Origin: Dokdonella_A sp049583635
Lineage (GTDB): Bacteria; Pseudomonadota; Gammaproteobacteria; Xanthomonadales; Rhodanobacteraceae
Direction: 5' to 3'
NCBI GenBank assembly: GCA_049583635.1
Contig: JBAUWF010000064.1
Location: 1-64,000 of the forward strand
Length of the DNA stretch: 64,000 nucleotides
Every line of letters starts with the position of its first letter. The stretch's first letter is position 1. A program made the position numbers and the translations under genes. This document shows positions 51,927-61,526 of the stretch, piece by piece. A model generated the notes under the pieces. That model saw only the letters and a program-made list of their open reading frames with translations, was not told the origin of the DNA and ran no database searches.

Positions 51927-52166
51927 TCAGCTCGCGCGGCGCGCCACACCGACCAGGCCGACCAGCAACAGCGCCAGCGCGGTCAACGACCACCAGGACG
52001 CAGCCGGGGTCGCGATCACGCCGGTGCCGCCACCGTCACCGCCACCGCCACCGCCGCCGCCGCCTCCGCCGTCGGGTGGCAACACGTCCGAATCGATCTT
52101 GACATCATTGTCGCCGAGGCTCGGATCCGGAAGATCGCTGGACACGGAAACCTCGTTGTATGTCAT
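51927..52166 (-). pseudogene. Orphan C-terminal fragment: DUF11-like strand plus Gly-rich linker and CTERM sorting tail
   Basis: A 79-codon frame from ATG 52166 with no signal peptide or ribosome binding site. Residues 1-30 (MTYNEVSVSSDLPDPSLGDN followed by DVKIDSDV) match the final strands of a DUF11-type repeat. An 11-residue Gly run and GDGGG linker follow, then a membrane helix (SWWSLTALALLLVGLVGVA) and a basic end ARRAS. This is the tripartite end of an exosortase or rhombosortase substrate (IPTL-CTERM- or GlyGly-CTERM-like). The frame is open a further 18 codons upstream, then meets a stop. It therefore looks like the 3' remnant of a larger surface protein gene rather than a complete gene. 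Confidence 0.65.
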
Positions 52167-52354
52167 GCCCGTGAAAGCCGCATCGATCGATTGCGCACAA
52201 ATCAGATGCTCAGTGTGGCGGATTTTGGTCGGTGGTCAACAAAATTGTGAACTTCGTCTCATTTTCGGACCGACCGAGGGTGATTCGCTTGCATCGACGT
52301 CGCCTCAGACGCATTCGCAACGCAATGTCTGTCCGTCGGCCCACTGGCTCGCAC

Positions 52355-52360
52355 TACAAT
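52355..52360 (+). promoter_or_regulatory. Candidate -10 box for a leaderless WGR gene transcript
   Basis: TACAAT ends six bases before the ATG at 52367, with no ribosome binding site between. No convincing -35 is present. Confidence 0.3.
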
Positions 52361-52366
52361 TGCGCA

Positions 52367-52606
52367 ATGCGGATATTCATGCAGACCCAGGCGTCGCTCG
52401 ATGAAGCGCCACGTTACTATCAGATCGTACTGGAGCAGGACCTGCTCGGCGGGTGGACGCTGTACCGCGAATGGGGCCGGCCCGGTGGTCGCAGCGCCAG
52501 CAAGCGCGAAGTTTACCTGGACCGCGACGAAGCGTTCGATGCGTTCGAACACATTCGCGACGCGCAAATCCGTCGCGGGTTCCAGGTCATGTTCCGACAG
52601 GGCTAG
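52367..52606 (+). CDS. WGR-domain protein
   Basis: A 79-residue protein that is essentially one WGR domain, named for the Trp-Gly-Arg motif seen here in LYREWGRPGGRSASKRE. The preceding PRYYQIVLEQDLLGGW and following DEAFDAFEHIRDAQIRRGF complete the domain. WGR domains occur in PARP enzymes, where they bind DNA or RNA ends, and as stand-alone bacterial proteins of unknown role. It lies upstream of hemE on the same strand with a 173-base gap. Confidence 0.85.
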   Translation: MRIFMQTQASLDEAPRYYQIVLEQDLLGGWTLYREWGRPGGRSASKREVYLDRDEAFDAFEHIRDAQIRRGFQVMFRQG

Positions 52607-52779
52607 CAGGCCGCCGCGAGTCTCGAAACAACTCCGCGCGGGCGCCAACATGGTCCGGCACCGCCCTGCCGAAAATCCGCCGGTCTTGTTGCGACCACAT
52701 TTGCCGTGCCATGGCATCCCGCGCCACACCGGATATCATGCCGCCTCTGCCGAATCGCCGGGAGCACATCGAAGCATCC

Positions 52780-53856
52780 ATGCCGAACCCGATTCCCGAT
52801 CACCGTCTGTTGCGAGCGCTCCGGCGCGAACCGGTCGACATGACACCGGTCTGGATCATGCGCCAGGCCGGCCGCTACCTGCCGGAATACCGCGCCACGC
52901 GAGCGCGCGCCGGCAGCTTCCTCGCGCTGGCAAAGACACCCGATCTGGCCTGCGAAGTAACCTTGCAGCCGCTGGCACGATTCGCGCTCGATGCCGCCAT
53001 CCTTTTCTCGGACATCCTGACGATTCCCGATGCCATGGGCCTCGGCCTGCACTTCGTCGAGGGCGAGGGTCCCAAGTTTTATCACCCTTTGCGCAGCGCG
53101 TCCGATATCAACAAGCTCGGTGTGCCGGACGTCGAATCGGAGTTGCGCTATGTCATCGATGCGGTACGTCTGATACGCCACGAACTGGCCGATCGCGTGC
53201 CACTGATCGGATTCGCAGGCAGCCCGTGGACCTTGGCTTGTTACATGATTGAAGGCGCAAGTTCGAGCAGCTTCGCGCGTGCCAAGACGCTGGCGTGGGA
53301 CGATCCGGCCAGCATGCATCGCCTGCTCGACATTCTGGCGCGTTCGGTTGCGCAGTATTTGTCGGCGCAAGTCGCCGCTGGTGCGCAAACACTGATGGTG
53401 TTCGACACCTGGGGCGGGCTGCTCTCACCCGTGCAGTTCCAGGAATTCTCGCTGCGCGCGCTGAATCAGGTCACCGCCCTGTTGAAATCCGGCGCTACCA
53501 CGCGCGATGTGCCGCTGATCCTGTTTTCGAAGGGTGCCAATGGCCATCTCGAGGGCCTGGCCGACAGCGGCTGCGATGCGCTTGGTCTGGATTGGACGAT
53601 AACGCTCGGCGCCGCGCGTTCTCGGGTCGGCGATCGCGTCGCATTGCAAGGCAATGTCGATCCGTCCGTGCTGCATGCCTCGCCTGACAGAATCCTTGCC
53701 GAGGTTCGGACCGCGCTCGAGAGTTTCGGTCCGCACCCCGGTCATGTGTTCAACCTCGGTCATGGCGTGACGCCCGATGTCGATCCCGATCGCGTCGCCG
53801 TTCTCGTCGACGCAGTACACCAGCTGAGCGCGACCGAAGTGTCCTCCACAACGTAA
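52780..53856 (+). CDS. hemE: Uroporphyrinogen decarboxylase
   Basis: Decarboxylates uroporphyrinogen III to coproporphyrinogen III in heme synthesis. The 358-residue protein has the invariant N-terminal block WIMRQAGRYLPEYR, DAAILFSDILTIPDAMG, GFAGSPWTLACYMIEG and the C-terminal LQGNVDPSVL and GHVFNLGHGV. ATG 52780 gives the usual N-terminus. ATG 52738 is an in-frame alternative. Confidence 0.97.
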   Translation: MPNPIPDHRLLRALRREPVDMTPVWIMRQAGRYLPEYRATRARAGSFLALAKTPDLACEVTLQPLARFALDAAILFSDILTIPDAMGLGLHFVEGEGPKFYHPLRSASDINKLGVPDVESELRYVIDAVRLIRHELADRVPLIGFAGSPWTLACYMIEGASSSSFARAKTLAWDDPASMHRLLDILARSVAQYLSAQVAAGAQTLMVFDTWGGLLSPVQFQEFSLRALNQVTALLKSGATTRDVPLILFSKGANGHLEGLADSGCDALGLDWTITLGAARSRVGDRVALQGNVDPSVLHASPDRILAEVRTALESFGPHPGHVFNLGHGVTPDVDPDRVAVLVDAVHQLSATEVSSTT

Positions 53857-54026
53857 ACGCGATCCTCGCCGAAATGATCACGCCACGACGGGATGAGGGT
53901 CGCTACTGCACGTGGGCAATGGTGCGGTTTGTCTTGGTCGGCCGTCTCGCTATAACAAGAGCTTTTTGTTCACCCTGAGCGTAGCGCCGAAGGCGCGCGC
54001 CCGCGATCTGACAACGAGCCGTCTTC

Positions 54027-57000
54027 CTACCTTGTTCGTGGCATCAACCGCGCGATTTCCGCGTCGAGCGCTGCGCGAGTCAGCGGTTTGCGCAAGAAAC
54101 CGCCGATACCGGCCGCCAGGCAACGTTCCTGCTCGTCACCGCTCGAACGCGCCGTCACCGCAACCAGCGGCAGATGCGCTGTGGTGGTCTCGCTATTGCG
54201 AATCAGGCGAGCAAGCGCCAACCCGTCGACCCCCGGCAGGTCGAGGTCGAGTAGCGCGAGGTCGAAGCGGCGCTGCTTGAGTTCGGACAATGCCGCCAGT
54301 CCATTCGGTACGTGGTATGCGTGATGTCCGCTGCTTTCGAGCAACCCGGCGATGACGCGCGCGACGACGGCGTCGTCCTCGACCAGCAGGATATCGAGTC
54401 CGACCCGGGCTTGTTGCCGAACCGCCGTCGAAGGCGATATTGCGTCCTTTGATTCGTCGGTAACGTCGACCAGCGGCAAGCGGACGACAAATTCGCTGCC
54501 ACGACCAGGCTCGCTGACGAGTTCGATCTCACCGCCCATCAGCTGGACCAGTTCGTGGCAGATGGCGAGCCCGAGCCCGCTGCCGCCGTGACGCCGCGCA
54601 ACGCCATCGTCGGCCTGCTCGAAACGCTGAAACAGACGCGAGCGGACGTCCGCCGTCATCCCTGGGCCGCTGTCGAGCACTCGCACCACTAGCCCATGGG
54701 GGTGCGCGCGGGCAAGCGCCAGTCTGACGCCACCGCGCTCCGTGAACTTCAGCGCATTGTTCACCAGATTCAACAGGACCTGCTTGAGGCGCAATGCATC
54801 ACCGAGCACCCGACTCGGCGCGTCATCCGCCACGCTCATGTCGAGCGTCAGGCCCTTGCGCAGCGCCAATGGCAGTTCCAGCGCAATCACTTCCCGCAGC
54901 AGCGTGCACGGATCGAACGGCACCGATTCCAGCGTCAGTTTGCCCGCGTCGATGCGTGCCAGATCGAGACTGTCGTTGACCTGCCGCAACAGCAGTTCGC
55001 CGGATTGCTGAATTGCGTCGGCGTAATCGCGCTGGCGCTGGTCGAGCGGTGTGCCGAGCAACAACTCGGTCATGCCGAGCACGGCGGTCAGTGGGGTGCG
55101 GATCTCGTGGCCCATCGTGGCGAGAAACGCCGACTGGGTGTCGGCAAGCTTCTCGGCATCGTGACGCCGCTCCTCGGCAAGCACCAGCAGGTGACGTCGC
55201 CTTATGCGCACACGCCAGGCGCCGAGCATCGCGAATGCCGCGAGCAGCACAATCAGCATATACAGCAGATACGCCCAGGGCGTTGCCCAGGGCGGCGTGG
55301 CAACGGAAATTTCCAGTGGCCGCTCGATCCTGCCCCAGATGCCATCGGCATTCGCCGCACGCACGTCGAGGGTGTATCGGCCCGGCGCCAGCTGCGAATA
55401 CACGCGCTCGCCATGGTCGCTTGCGACCCATCCGCTGTCGAAACCGGAAAGATGAAACCGGTAACGGTTCGCTGCCGGATTGGCGTAGGACAGGGCGCGC
55501 GCGCTGACATCAAGGTCGCGGTCGTCATAACGCAGCGCGACGGGTTGCGCGGGATCCAGAGTGATCTGCTCACGACCACGGCGCACCTTGAGCGCCACCA
55601 GCCGGACCGGTGGCGGCGGCAAGTCCAGTTGCAACGCGGTTGGATTGAAGGCGACAACTCCGGCAAGCGTTCCGGCATATAGCGTGCCGTCGCTGCTGCG
55701 AGCGATCGCGCCAACCAGAAACTCGGGGCTGAGCAATCCATCGTTCGATCCGAAGTGATGCAACGCGCGGCTATGGCCATCAACGCGCCACAGGCCGCGC
55801 GGCGATGTCACCCACACGCTGCCATCGGACGCGACCGAGATATCGCCGCCGCTCAACGTCGGCCAACCGACTCGTGCATCCAGACGTTCATCCAGATTCA
55901 TCGCGCCGGCGCCGAGACGGTAGTGTTCGAGCGCACCTTGGCGATGCAGCCACAACGCATCGCCGGCGGCGAAAGCGATCGAGTAGACCGGTTTCTTCGG
56001 CGATCCTTCCACGTCGATGAAACGGTCACCGGCCGGATCGAAGCGCTCCACGCCGGTGCTTGTCGCGATCCACGGCCGATCGTCGTCATCGAGCACGAGC
56101 GTGGTTATGTCGGCATCACCAATTGTGTGCTCGATCGGCGTATAGCGACGAAGAATCTTCTCGCCAACCTTTGCGATGTGGATGATGCCGCCTCCGTGCG
56201 CGCTGGCCCAGAGGCTGCCGTCGCGGGCGCGCACCAGATGATCGACGTACCCGGGCGGCAATGCGTCGGCACGACGGGCATCCACCGGCAACTCGATGGT
56301 CCCGGTTCCGTCCAGAGCCACCAGGCGCAGTCCCTCGGCATGTCCGATCCACAATCGATCGGTACCTTCGGGCAGGATCGACCAGACCACGTGGGTTACG
56401 CCATGCAGGCGTTCTGCCCAGTGTGCGATATGGCCATCGGCCGGATCGATGCGATCGAGTCCGTCACGGCCGCTGGACGCCCAGATGGCTCCATCCGGGG
56501 CGACCGCCAGCGCATGCACCTGCGGGAAGGACAGGCTCGATGGATCGCCGATTCGATGACGGAACCCGGCGAAATTGCGCGAATGCGGCGTCAGCCGCGC
56601 AACACCGCCGTCGAACAGGCTGAACCAGATGCCGCCTTCGGCATCGGCAAGAATATCGGTTACGCGCGTACCGGGCAGCGTGCCGGGCGTACCCTCACCC
56701 GGTTCGTAGCGGTGCAGTCCGTCGGCATCCTGTCGGGCCAGACCATGGTAGGTGCCGATCCACAGCGCGCCCTTGGCATCGTGCGCCAACGACACCACAC
56801 CCAGCGGCGGTGTCGTCGGCGCCACTTCGCCGAGATACTGCAATTCGGTCCCGATCCGGAACAGGCCCTTGCGTGTTCCTACCAGCATGCTGCCATCGGT
56901 ATCAGCCTCAACTGCGAGCACGAGCGAGCGGCCGGGGCGCGCGTCCATCGGCGGTATGCTGACATGGACAATGCGTCCGTCTATCTCACGTACATCGACG

Positions 57001-57596
57001 CCCACATCCGTGCCGATCCACATTCGCCCCTGCGCGTCGCCGGCCAGCGCGAGAACAGTGCTCGATATCAGCGAGGCCGGATCATCGGCGTCGTGATCGA
57101 CATGCAGGAAATGTCCATCCGGCTCGAGCCGGTTGAGTCCGCCGAGATAGGTACCGACCCAGATCGCTCCGGCCTTGTCTTCAGCCAGCGCCCAGACATC
57201 GTCGCTGCCCAGTGTTGTGAGGTCGTTCGGCACATGGTGCCAGTGGTGGAAGTGCACGCCGTCGCCATCAAGGCGGTTGAGCCCGGTTGCATCGCCACCG
57301 CACCACAAGCGGCCTTTCGAATCCACCAGCAAGGTAGCGATGTCGTTTGCGGACAGCGACGCCGGGGCGGCCAGATCGTTACGGAACACACGAAAATCCA
57401 CCCCATCGTAGCGCGCGAGTCCGTCGTGAGTGGCGAACCAGATGAAGCCGTCCCGATCCTGGTCGACCTGGTTGACGACGCTGGAGGGCAACCCGTCATT
57501 GACCCCGAGGTTGACGAATTGCGGCGCAGACGGCGGCGGTTTCGCAACTGCGGCAACAGCCGGCGCGAGCAGCGAAAGCACAAGCAATCGGACCAT
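54027..57596 (-). CDS. Hybrid two-component sensor kinase with periplasmic propeller repeats
   Basis: A 1189-residue hybrid kinase. The signal peptide (1-20) is followed by two-component-regulator-propeller repeats (about 25-700, many D-x-x-G-x-[IL]-W units such as RDGFIWFATHDGLAR and KGALWIGTYHGLAR). A Y_Y_Y domain (about 700-765), a transmembrane helix (about 776-795) and a HisKA domain with HEIRTPLT (His near 830) come next. The HATPase follows (NLVNNALKF, DSGPGM, GSGLGLAI), then a C-terminal receiver (about 1067-1189, phospho-Asp in LLDLDLPG near 1117). Classical HTCS proteins end in an AraC DNA-binding domain, but this one stops after the receiver. ATG 57596 has GGGGAG seven bases upstream. 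The ligand is unknown. Confidence 0.93.
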   Translation of the reverse strand: MVRLLVLSLLAPAVAAVAKPPPSAPQFVNLGVNDGLPSSVVNQVDQDRDGFIWFATHDGLARYDGVDFRVFRNDLAAPASLSANDIATLLVDSKGRLWCGGDATGLNRLDGDGVHFHHWHHVPNDLTTLGSDDVWALAEDKAGAIWVGTYLGGLNRLEPDGHFLHVDHDADDPASLISSTVLALAGDAQGRMWIGTDVGVDVREIDGRIVHVSIPPMDARPGRSLVLAVEADTDGSMLVGTRKGLFRIGTELQYLGEVAPTTPPLGVVSLAHDAKGALWIGTYHGLARQDADGLHRYEPGEGTPGTLPGTRVTDILADAEGGIWFSLFDGGVARLTPHSRNFAGFRHRIGDPSSLSFPQVHALAVAPDGAIWASSGRDGLDRIDPADGHIAHWAERLHGVTHVVWSILPEGTDRLWIGHAEGLRLVALDGTGTIELPVDARRADALPPGYVDHLVRARDGSLWASAHGGGIIHIAKVGEKILRRYTPIEHTIGDADITTLVLDDDDRPWIATSTGVERFDPAGDRFIDVEGSPKKPVYSIAFAAGDALWLHRQGALEHYRLGAGAMNLDERLDARVGWPTLSGGDISVASDGSVWVTSPRGLWRVDGHSRALHHFGSNDGLLSPEFLVGAIARSSDGTLYAGTLAGVVAFNPTALQLDLPPPPVRLVALKVRRGREQITLDPAQPVALRYDDRDLDVSARALSYANPAANRYRFHLSGFDSGWVASDHGERVYSQLAPGRYTLDVRAANADGIWGRIERPLEISVATPPWATPWAYLLYMLIVLLAAFAMLGAWRVRIRRRHLLVLAEERRHDAEKLADTQSAFLATMGHEIRTPLTAVLGMTELLLGTPLDQRQRDYADAIQQSGELLLRQVNDSLDLARIDAGKLTLESVPFDPCTLLREVIALELPLALRKGLTLDMSVADDAPSRVLGDALRLKQVLLNLVNNALKFTERGGVRLALARAHPHGLVVRVLDSGPGMTADVRSRLFQRFEQADDGVARRHGGSGLGLAICHELVQLMGGEIELVSEPGRGSEFVVRLPLVDVTDESKDAISPSTAVRQQARVGLDILLVEDDAVVARVIAGLLESSGHHAYHVPNGLAALSELKQRRFDLALLDLDLPGVDGLALARLIRNSETTTAHLPLVAVTARSSGDEQERCLAAGIGGFLRKPLTRAALDAEIARLMPRTR

Positions 57597-57734
57597 GCGA
57601 ATTCTCCCCGGGCCACATGGTGCCACGGGCCCCGGTGGATGGGAAACCGATTGCGAAAGTGGTTGCGCCACGCATGACCGGGGGCGATAGGCTCTAGAAT
57701 CGGCTTGACTCGCCGACATGGTTCGCCATACCTC

Positions 57735-59222
57735 ATGCCGCGCTCGCGTTTTCCGCTGCGCCTGATTGTCGTCGCCGCACTGGCGATCGGCGGCGCTTTG
57801 CTGCTCGGTCTTCTCATCGGCGCGCTCAACGACGTGATCACGTTCTACCAGCGCGTGGCCGATCTGCCGCCGTGGCTACGCCTGCCGCTGATCGTCGCCG
57901 TGGCGCTCGCGGTACTGGCGCTGTTCTGGCTGCTCTGGCGATTCCTGCGGCACGGGCCGACAGCGTCACGCAAAATGCGCGAGCCGCCCACGCGAGCTGC
58001 AGTCGAAGGTCGCCTGGATGACCTGCGACGGCGCCGGACCGAGACCGCCGAGCTTGATCGCGAACTCGCGGAACTGGATCGCCGCCGCGAAAGCGGCCAG
58101 ATCTATGTCGCCCTGTTCGGTGAAATCAGCACCGGCAAGTCCAGCCTTATACGCGCACTGGCGCCGGACGAGAAACCGGAAATCGATGTGCGCGGTGGTA
58201 CCACGCGTCAGGTGATGCACTACCGTGGGCGGCTCGCGAGCGGCCGTGATCTGGTCCTCGCCGATGTGCCGGGCAGCAGCGAAATCGACGGTCGCCTGCA
58301 CGAGCAACTGGCACGCGAAGAGGCCCTGCGCGCGCACGCGGTCGTGTATCTCGCCGCCGCCGATCTGACCCGTGCACAAATGTCCGAAATCGACTGGCTG
58401 GGCGATTTCGGCAAACCACTGATACTAGCGCTGAACAAGGCCGACCTGTTCGACGAGACCGAGCGCGCGGAATTGTTGCGCGCATTTTCCGCACGCTCGC
58501 GTGGACGCGCCGATGCGATCGTCGCGATCAGCGCAGGCGGCAGCGAACGCTACGAACGAACGCTGGCCGACGGCCGCGTCGAGCGTGTAGAACGTGAACG
58601 CGCGCCGGATATCGCCGCGCTCGTTGCGGCGCTCGAACATTTGACGAGAGTGGGCGCGACGGCGCTGGAACCGGCCCGCGAGGCCGCCATGCTGGTCAGC
58701 ATCGACGCGCGCAGCGAAGAAGTGGCACGCGCTGCCGCCGTGCGTGAATCGGAGGCGGCGGTGACGCGCTACACACGCCGCGCGATCGTCGGTGCGCTGG
58801 CGGCGGTCGCACCGGGCAGCGACATCCTGATCCAGGGCGCGCTCGGCACCGCACTGGTACGTGAACTCGCGCGCATTCACGGCGTTCCTGCGCGCGACAT
58901 CGATATCGACGCGCTGCTCAAGCGTCTGGGTCTCACCGTCCGCAACACCAGCGCGCTAGTGCTTGCGATCGCGGGCAATGCGCTCAAGGCGTTTCCAGGT
59001 CTAGGCACACTCGGCGGCGGCGCGCTGCACGCGATCGCGTACGGTCTCGTGTTCGACAGCTTCGGCCACGCGTTGGCGACAACCCTGGCCGAACGCGCAG
59101 CGCTGGATGCAGCTGAGGTTGACACGCGTATGCGCGCGCTGCTGGCCAAACCGGCGCGCGAACGGGTCGAGCGCATCATGCGCTCGGCCGTCGAGGAGGT
59201 CCGCGCACGCCGCGATCCCTGA
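57735..59222 (+). CDS. Membrane-associated GTPase with DUF697
   Basis: A 495-residue protein with two N-terminal hydrophobic helices (about 8-30 and 50-75), a coiled region, then an Era-like GTPase domain: P-loop GEISTGKSSL, G3 DVPGSSEI and G4 NKAD. The C-terminal DUF697-like region (about 340-470) has hydrophobic segments (IVGALAAVAPGSDILIQGALG, VLAIAGNALKAFPGLGTLGGG). ATG 57735 is used. The family is of unknown function, possibly membrane remodelling or stress. A second GTPase of the same kind lies at 62.8 kb. Confidence 0.85.
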   Translation: MPRSRFPLRLIVVAALAIGGALLLGLLIGALNDVITFYQRVADLPPWLRLPLIVAVALAVLALFWLLWRFLRHGPTASRKMREPPTRAAVEGRLDDLRRRRTETAELDRELAELDRRRESGQIYVALFGEISTGKSSLIRALAPDEKPEIDVRGGTTRQVMHYRGRLASGRDLVLADVPGSSEIDGRLHEQLAREEALRAHAVVYLAAADLTRAQMSEIDWLGDFGKPLILALNKADLFDETERAELLRAFSARSRGRADAIVAISAGGSERYERTLADGRVERVERERAPDIAALVAALEHLTRVGATALEPAREAAMLVSIDARSEEVARAAAVRESEAAVTRYTRRAIVGALAAVAPGSDILIQGALGTALVRELARIHGVPARDIDIDALLKRLGLTVRNTSALVLAIAGNALKAFPGLGTLGGGALHAIAYGLVFDSFGHALATTLAERAALDAAEVDTRMRALLAKPARERVERIMRSAVEEVRARRDP

Positions 59223-59381
59223 TCACCCTTCTTGCGATCCGGTTTCATGCCGGCATGTCGTTTTCAGCTTCCCGCTGCGTACTGAACGGGCGACGCGCAA
59301 CCGCGCACAAGCAACCGGTGTTCCGCTTGCACGATGCATCGTGGAATCCGTGGGAACGTCGCAAGTCCAGGGAGAGCAGTC

Positions 59382-60773
59382 ATGATCGTCAAATCCATCA
59401 GCGCGTTGACGGCCGGCCTGATGATCGCCGCCGCGATACCGGCGTTCGCCGTCGACGGCGATCTCGACCCCGGCTTCGGAAACGCGGGTCTGGCACTCGT
59501 CGGCATTGCCGACGGCATTGCAGGGGGAATCGGTGTGCAGTCGAACGGCAGGGTCCTGATCTGCGGCACGCGCTCCACTGGCGGGCCATCCGGCCGCGAT
59601 TTCCTCGTCGCGCGCTTCACTGCGGACGGCTTGCTGGACGACAGCTTCAACTTCAACGGGCGCGTCGGCATCGATTTCGGCGGTGACGACGATTGCAACG
59701 GCATCGCGGTGCAGGCCGATGGCAGGATCGTCGTCGCCGGCGTGACGGTCCCTGCAAACGGCAATCACGATTTCGCGATCGCACGACTGAACGACGACGG
59801 CGCGCTCGATACGACATTTGGCGCGGGGACCGGCAAGGTTACGCTTGCATTCGATCTGGGCGGCAACAACGAAGACTACGCCAACGCGATTGCGTTGCAG
59901 CCGGACGGCAAGATCGTCGTTGCCGGCTTCGCCAACAATCCCGGTCACGGTCCCGACTTTGCCGTGGCGCGCCTGCTCGGTGACGGCACTTACGATTCGA
60001 CGTTCAACCTGACCGGCCGCGAGACCGTCGGATTCGATCTCGGTCCGGGCAACGACGACAGAGCCCAGAGCGTCGCGATCGACTCCGCTGGCCGCATCGT
60101 GCTCGGAGGTGACGCGCAGCGCACCAGCACACCGTTCAGCCTCGACTTCGCCGCGGCGCGGCTGTTGCCCGATGGTGGGCTCGACGCCAACTTCGACGCC
60201 GACGGACGCGTCACGGTCGCGTTCGATCTCGGCGGCGGCAGTGGCAGCAACGACGACGAGGTGCTGGGCATGACGCTCCAGGCCGATGGTCGCATCGTGC
60301 TGGCCGGCGACGCGGACATCTCGACCACGGGCACGACCGATTACGACATGGCTGTAGCGCGGCTGTTGCCGAACGGCGCGCTCGACGCGGGTTTCGGTAG
60401 TGGTGGCAAGACGCTGGTGCCGTTCGATCTCGTTCCCGATGGTGGAGACATCGCCACAGGCGTGATCGGGCAGGCCAACGGCAAGCTGGTGCTCGCGGGT
60501 TATGCTGCCGACTCCGCCGACGGGTCGGCGATCGAGGCGGCGGTGGCGCGCCTGAACACCGATGGCACGCCCGACCCCGAATTCGGGGAGTTCGGCAAGG
60601 AGGCACTCGATTTCGGCCTCACCTCGCCCGGTGTGCAATTACCAATCAGCGTCGCGCTCGGGCCGCGCCGGATCCTGGTCTGCGGCGACGTACTGACCAA
60701 CATCTCGGGTGATGCGGACATTTTCGTTGCCGGACTCGAGAACAGCCTGATTTTTGCGAACGGTTTCGAGTAA
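59382..60773 (+). CDS. Secreted delta-60 repeat protein, IFANGFE tail
   Basis: A 463-residue exported protein. After a signal peptide ending at AFA it consists of about seven delta-60 (beta-propeller-like) repeats. Each has a block such as ALQPDGKIVVAGFAN...DFAVARLLGDGTYDSTF. The last residues are ENSLIFANGFE, the same C-terminal motif as in the FG-GAP and beta-helix proteins. ATG 59382 follows GGGAG. Function is unknown, and a secreted, possibly calcium-dependent, propeller is likely. It follows the GTPase gene by 159 bases on the same strand. Confidence 0.85.
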   Translation: MIVKSISALTAGLMIAAAIPAFAVDGDLDPGFGNAGLALVGIADGIAGGIGVQSNGRVLICGTRSTGGPSGRDFLVARFTADGLLDDSFNFNGRVGIDFGGDDDCNGIAVQADGRIVVAGVTVPANGNHDFAIARLNDDGALDTTFGAGTGKVTLAFDLGGNNEDYANAIALQPDGKIVVAGFANNPGHGPDFAVARLLGDGTYDSTFNLTGRETVGFDLGPGNDDRAQSVAIDSAGRIVLGGDAQRTSTPFSLDFAAARLLPDGGLDANFDADGRVTVAFDLGGGSGSNDDEVLGMTLQADGRIVLAGDADISTTGTTDYDMAVARLLPNGALDAGFGSGGKTLVPFDLVPDGGDIATGVIGQANGKLVLAGYAADSADGSAIEAAVARLNTDGTPDPEFGEFGKEALDFGLTSPGVQLPISVALGPRRILVCGDVLTNISGDADIFVAGLENSLIFANGFE

Positions 60774-60910
60774 CGCCCGCATCAGGTCGGTTCGGACTCG
60801 ATTCCAACACCGCTGGCACCTTCACGGCAACACTTTTGATGATATGCGATGGGTGCCTGTTGGCCGACCCGACGCTGGCGCGCGCGGGCGGTTTTTGCCA
60901 AGCTGCAAGC

Positions 60911-61525
60911 ATGAACGCGACCGCGCACGCATTGCTCCCGGCGATGATCCTGCTGATTGCACCATTCACCGCAACGGCGCGCCCGGCGCTGTACCGTTTC
61001 GATCCGGTCCACACCCAAGTCTGGTTCAGCGCCGCGCACGAGAAATTCTCGCATCCGTGGGGCCGCGTGCGGATCGCCGACGGCTGGTTCACGTTCGATC
61101 CGGATGACTGGAGCACGGCCAAGGTCGATGTGGTGATCGATCTCACCTCGCTCGACATGGGCGATAAGGACTGGAACGACGCCCTGAAAGCAAGCGGCTT
61201 TCTCGATGTCGAGCACTGGCCGAGCGCGCACTACGTCAGCGGCAGCGTTGAGCAAACCGGCGCAAAGACCGGTGTTATTCACGGCGATCTGAAACTGCTC
61301 GGAAAGACCATTGCGGTCGATGTCGCGTTCACGCTGAACGACATCGGCTACGACGCCTATGCGTTCAGCCGCAAGGCCGGATTTTCCGCGACGGCGACGC
61401 TGCACCGATCCAGCTTCGGTCTGACGCGCTTCCCGAAAGTCGTCGGCGAGGACATCCGCGTACATGCCGAGGTCGAAGGCGAGCGCAAGGGTTCCGTGCG
61501 CCACTCCAGGCCGGCGAATCGCTGA
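60911..61525 (+). CDS. YceI-family protein 1
   Basis: A 204-residue exported lipocalin-like protein. A signal peptide (1-22) is followed by the YceI pattern ALYRFDPVHTQVWFSAAHEKFSHPWGR in two strands, DVVIDLTSLDMGD and HWPSAHYVSGSVEQTG. YceI proteins bind long polyprenyl or quinone-type molecules in the periplasm. It is one base upstream of the cytochrome b561 gene, so they are cotranscribed. The pair suggests a periplasmic quinone or redox role. Confidence 0.92.
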   Translation: MNATAHALLPAMILLIAPFTATARPALYRFDPVHTQVWFSAAHEKFSHPWGRVRIADGWFTFDPDDWSTAKVDVVIDLTSLDMGDKDWNDALKASGFLDVEHWPSAHYVSGSVEQTGAKTGVIHGDLKLLGKTIAVDVAFTLNDIGYDAYAFSRKAGFSATATLHRSSFGLTRFPKVVGEDIRVHAEVEGERKGSVRHSRPANR

Positions 61526-61526
61526 C

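Noticed and set aside
51927..52166. A complete small secreted protein
   Set aside because: There is no signal peptide or ribosome binding site, and the frame begins within a DUF11-like strand. It fits a gene remnant better.
53940..54010. A terminator between hemE and the sensor kinase (AACAA...TTGTT stem near 53955)
   Set aside because: The stem is only five A/T-rich pairs and the neighbouring CCTGAGCG repeat-like sequence is not a clear hairpin.
55755..57677. A 640-codon plus-strand frame opposite the hybrid sensor kinase
   Set aside because: The minus strand encodes a complete domain series, and the plus-strand translation is Arg/His-rich without a recognisable domain.
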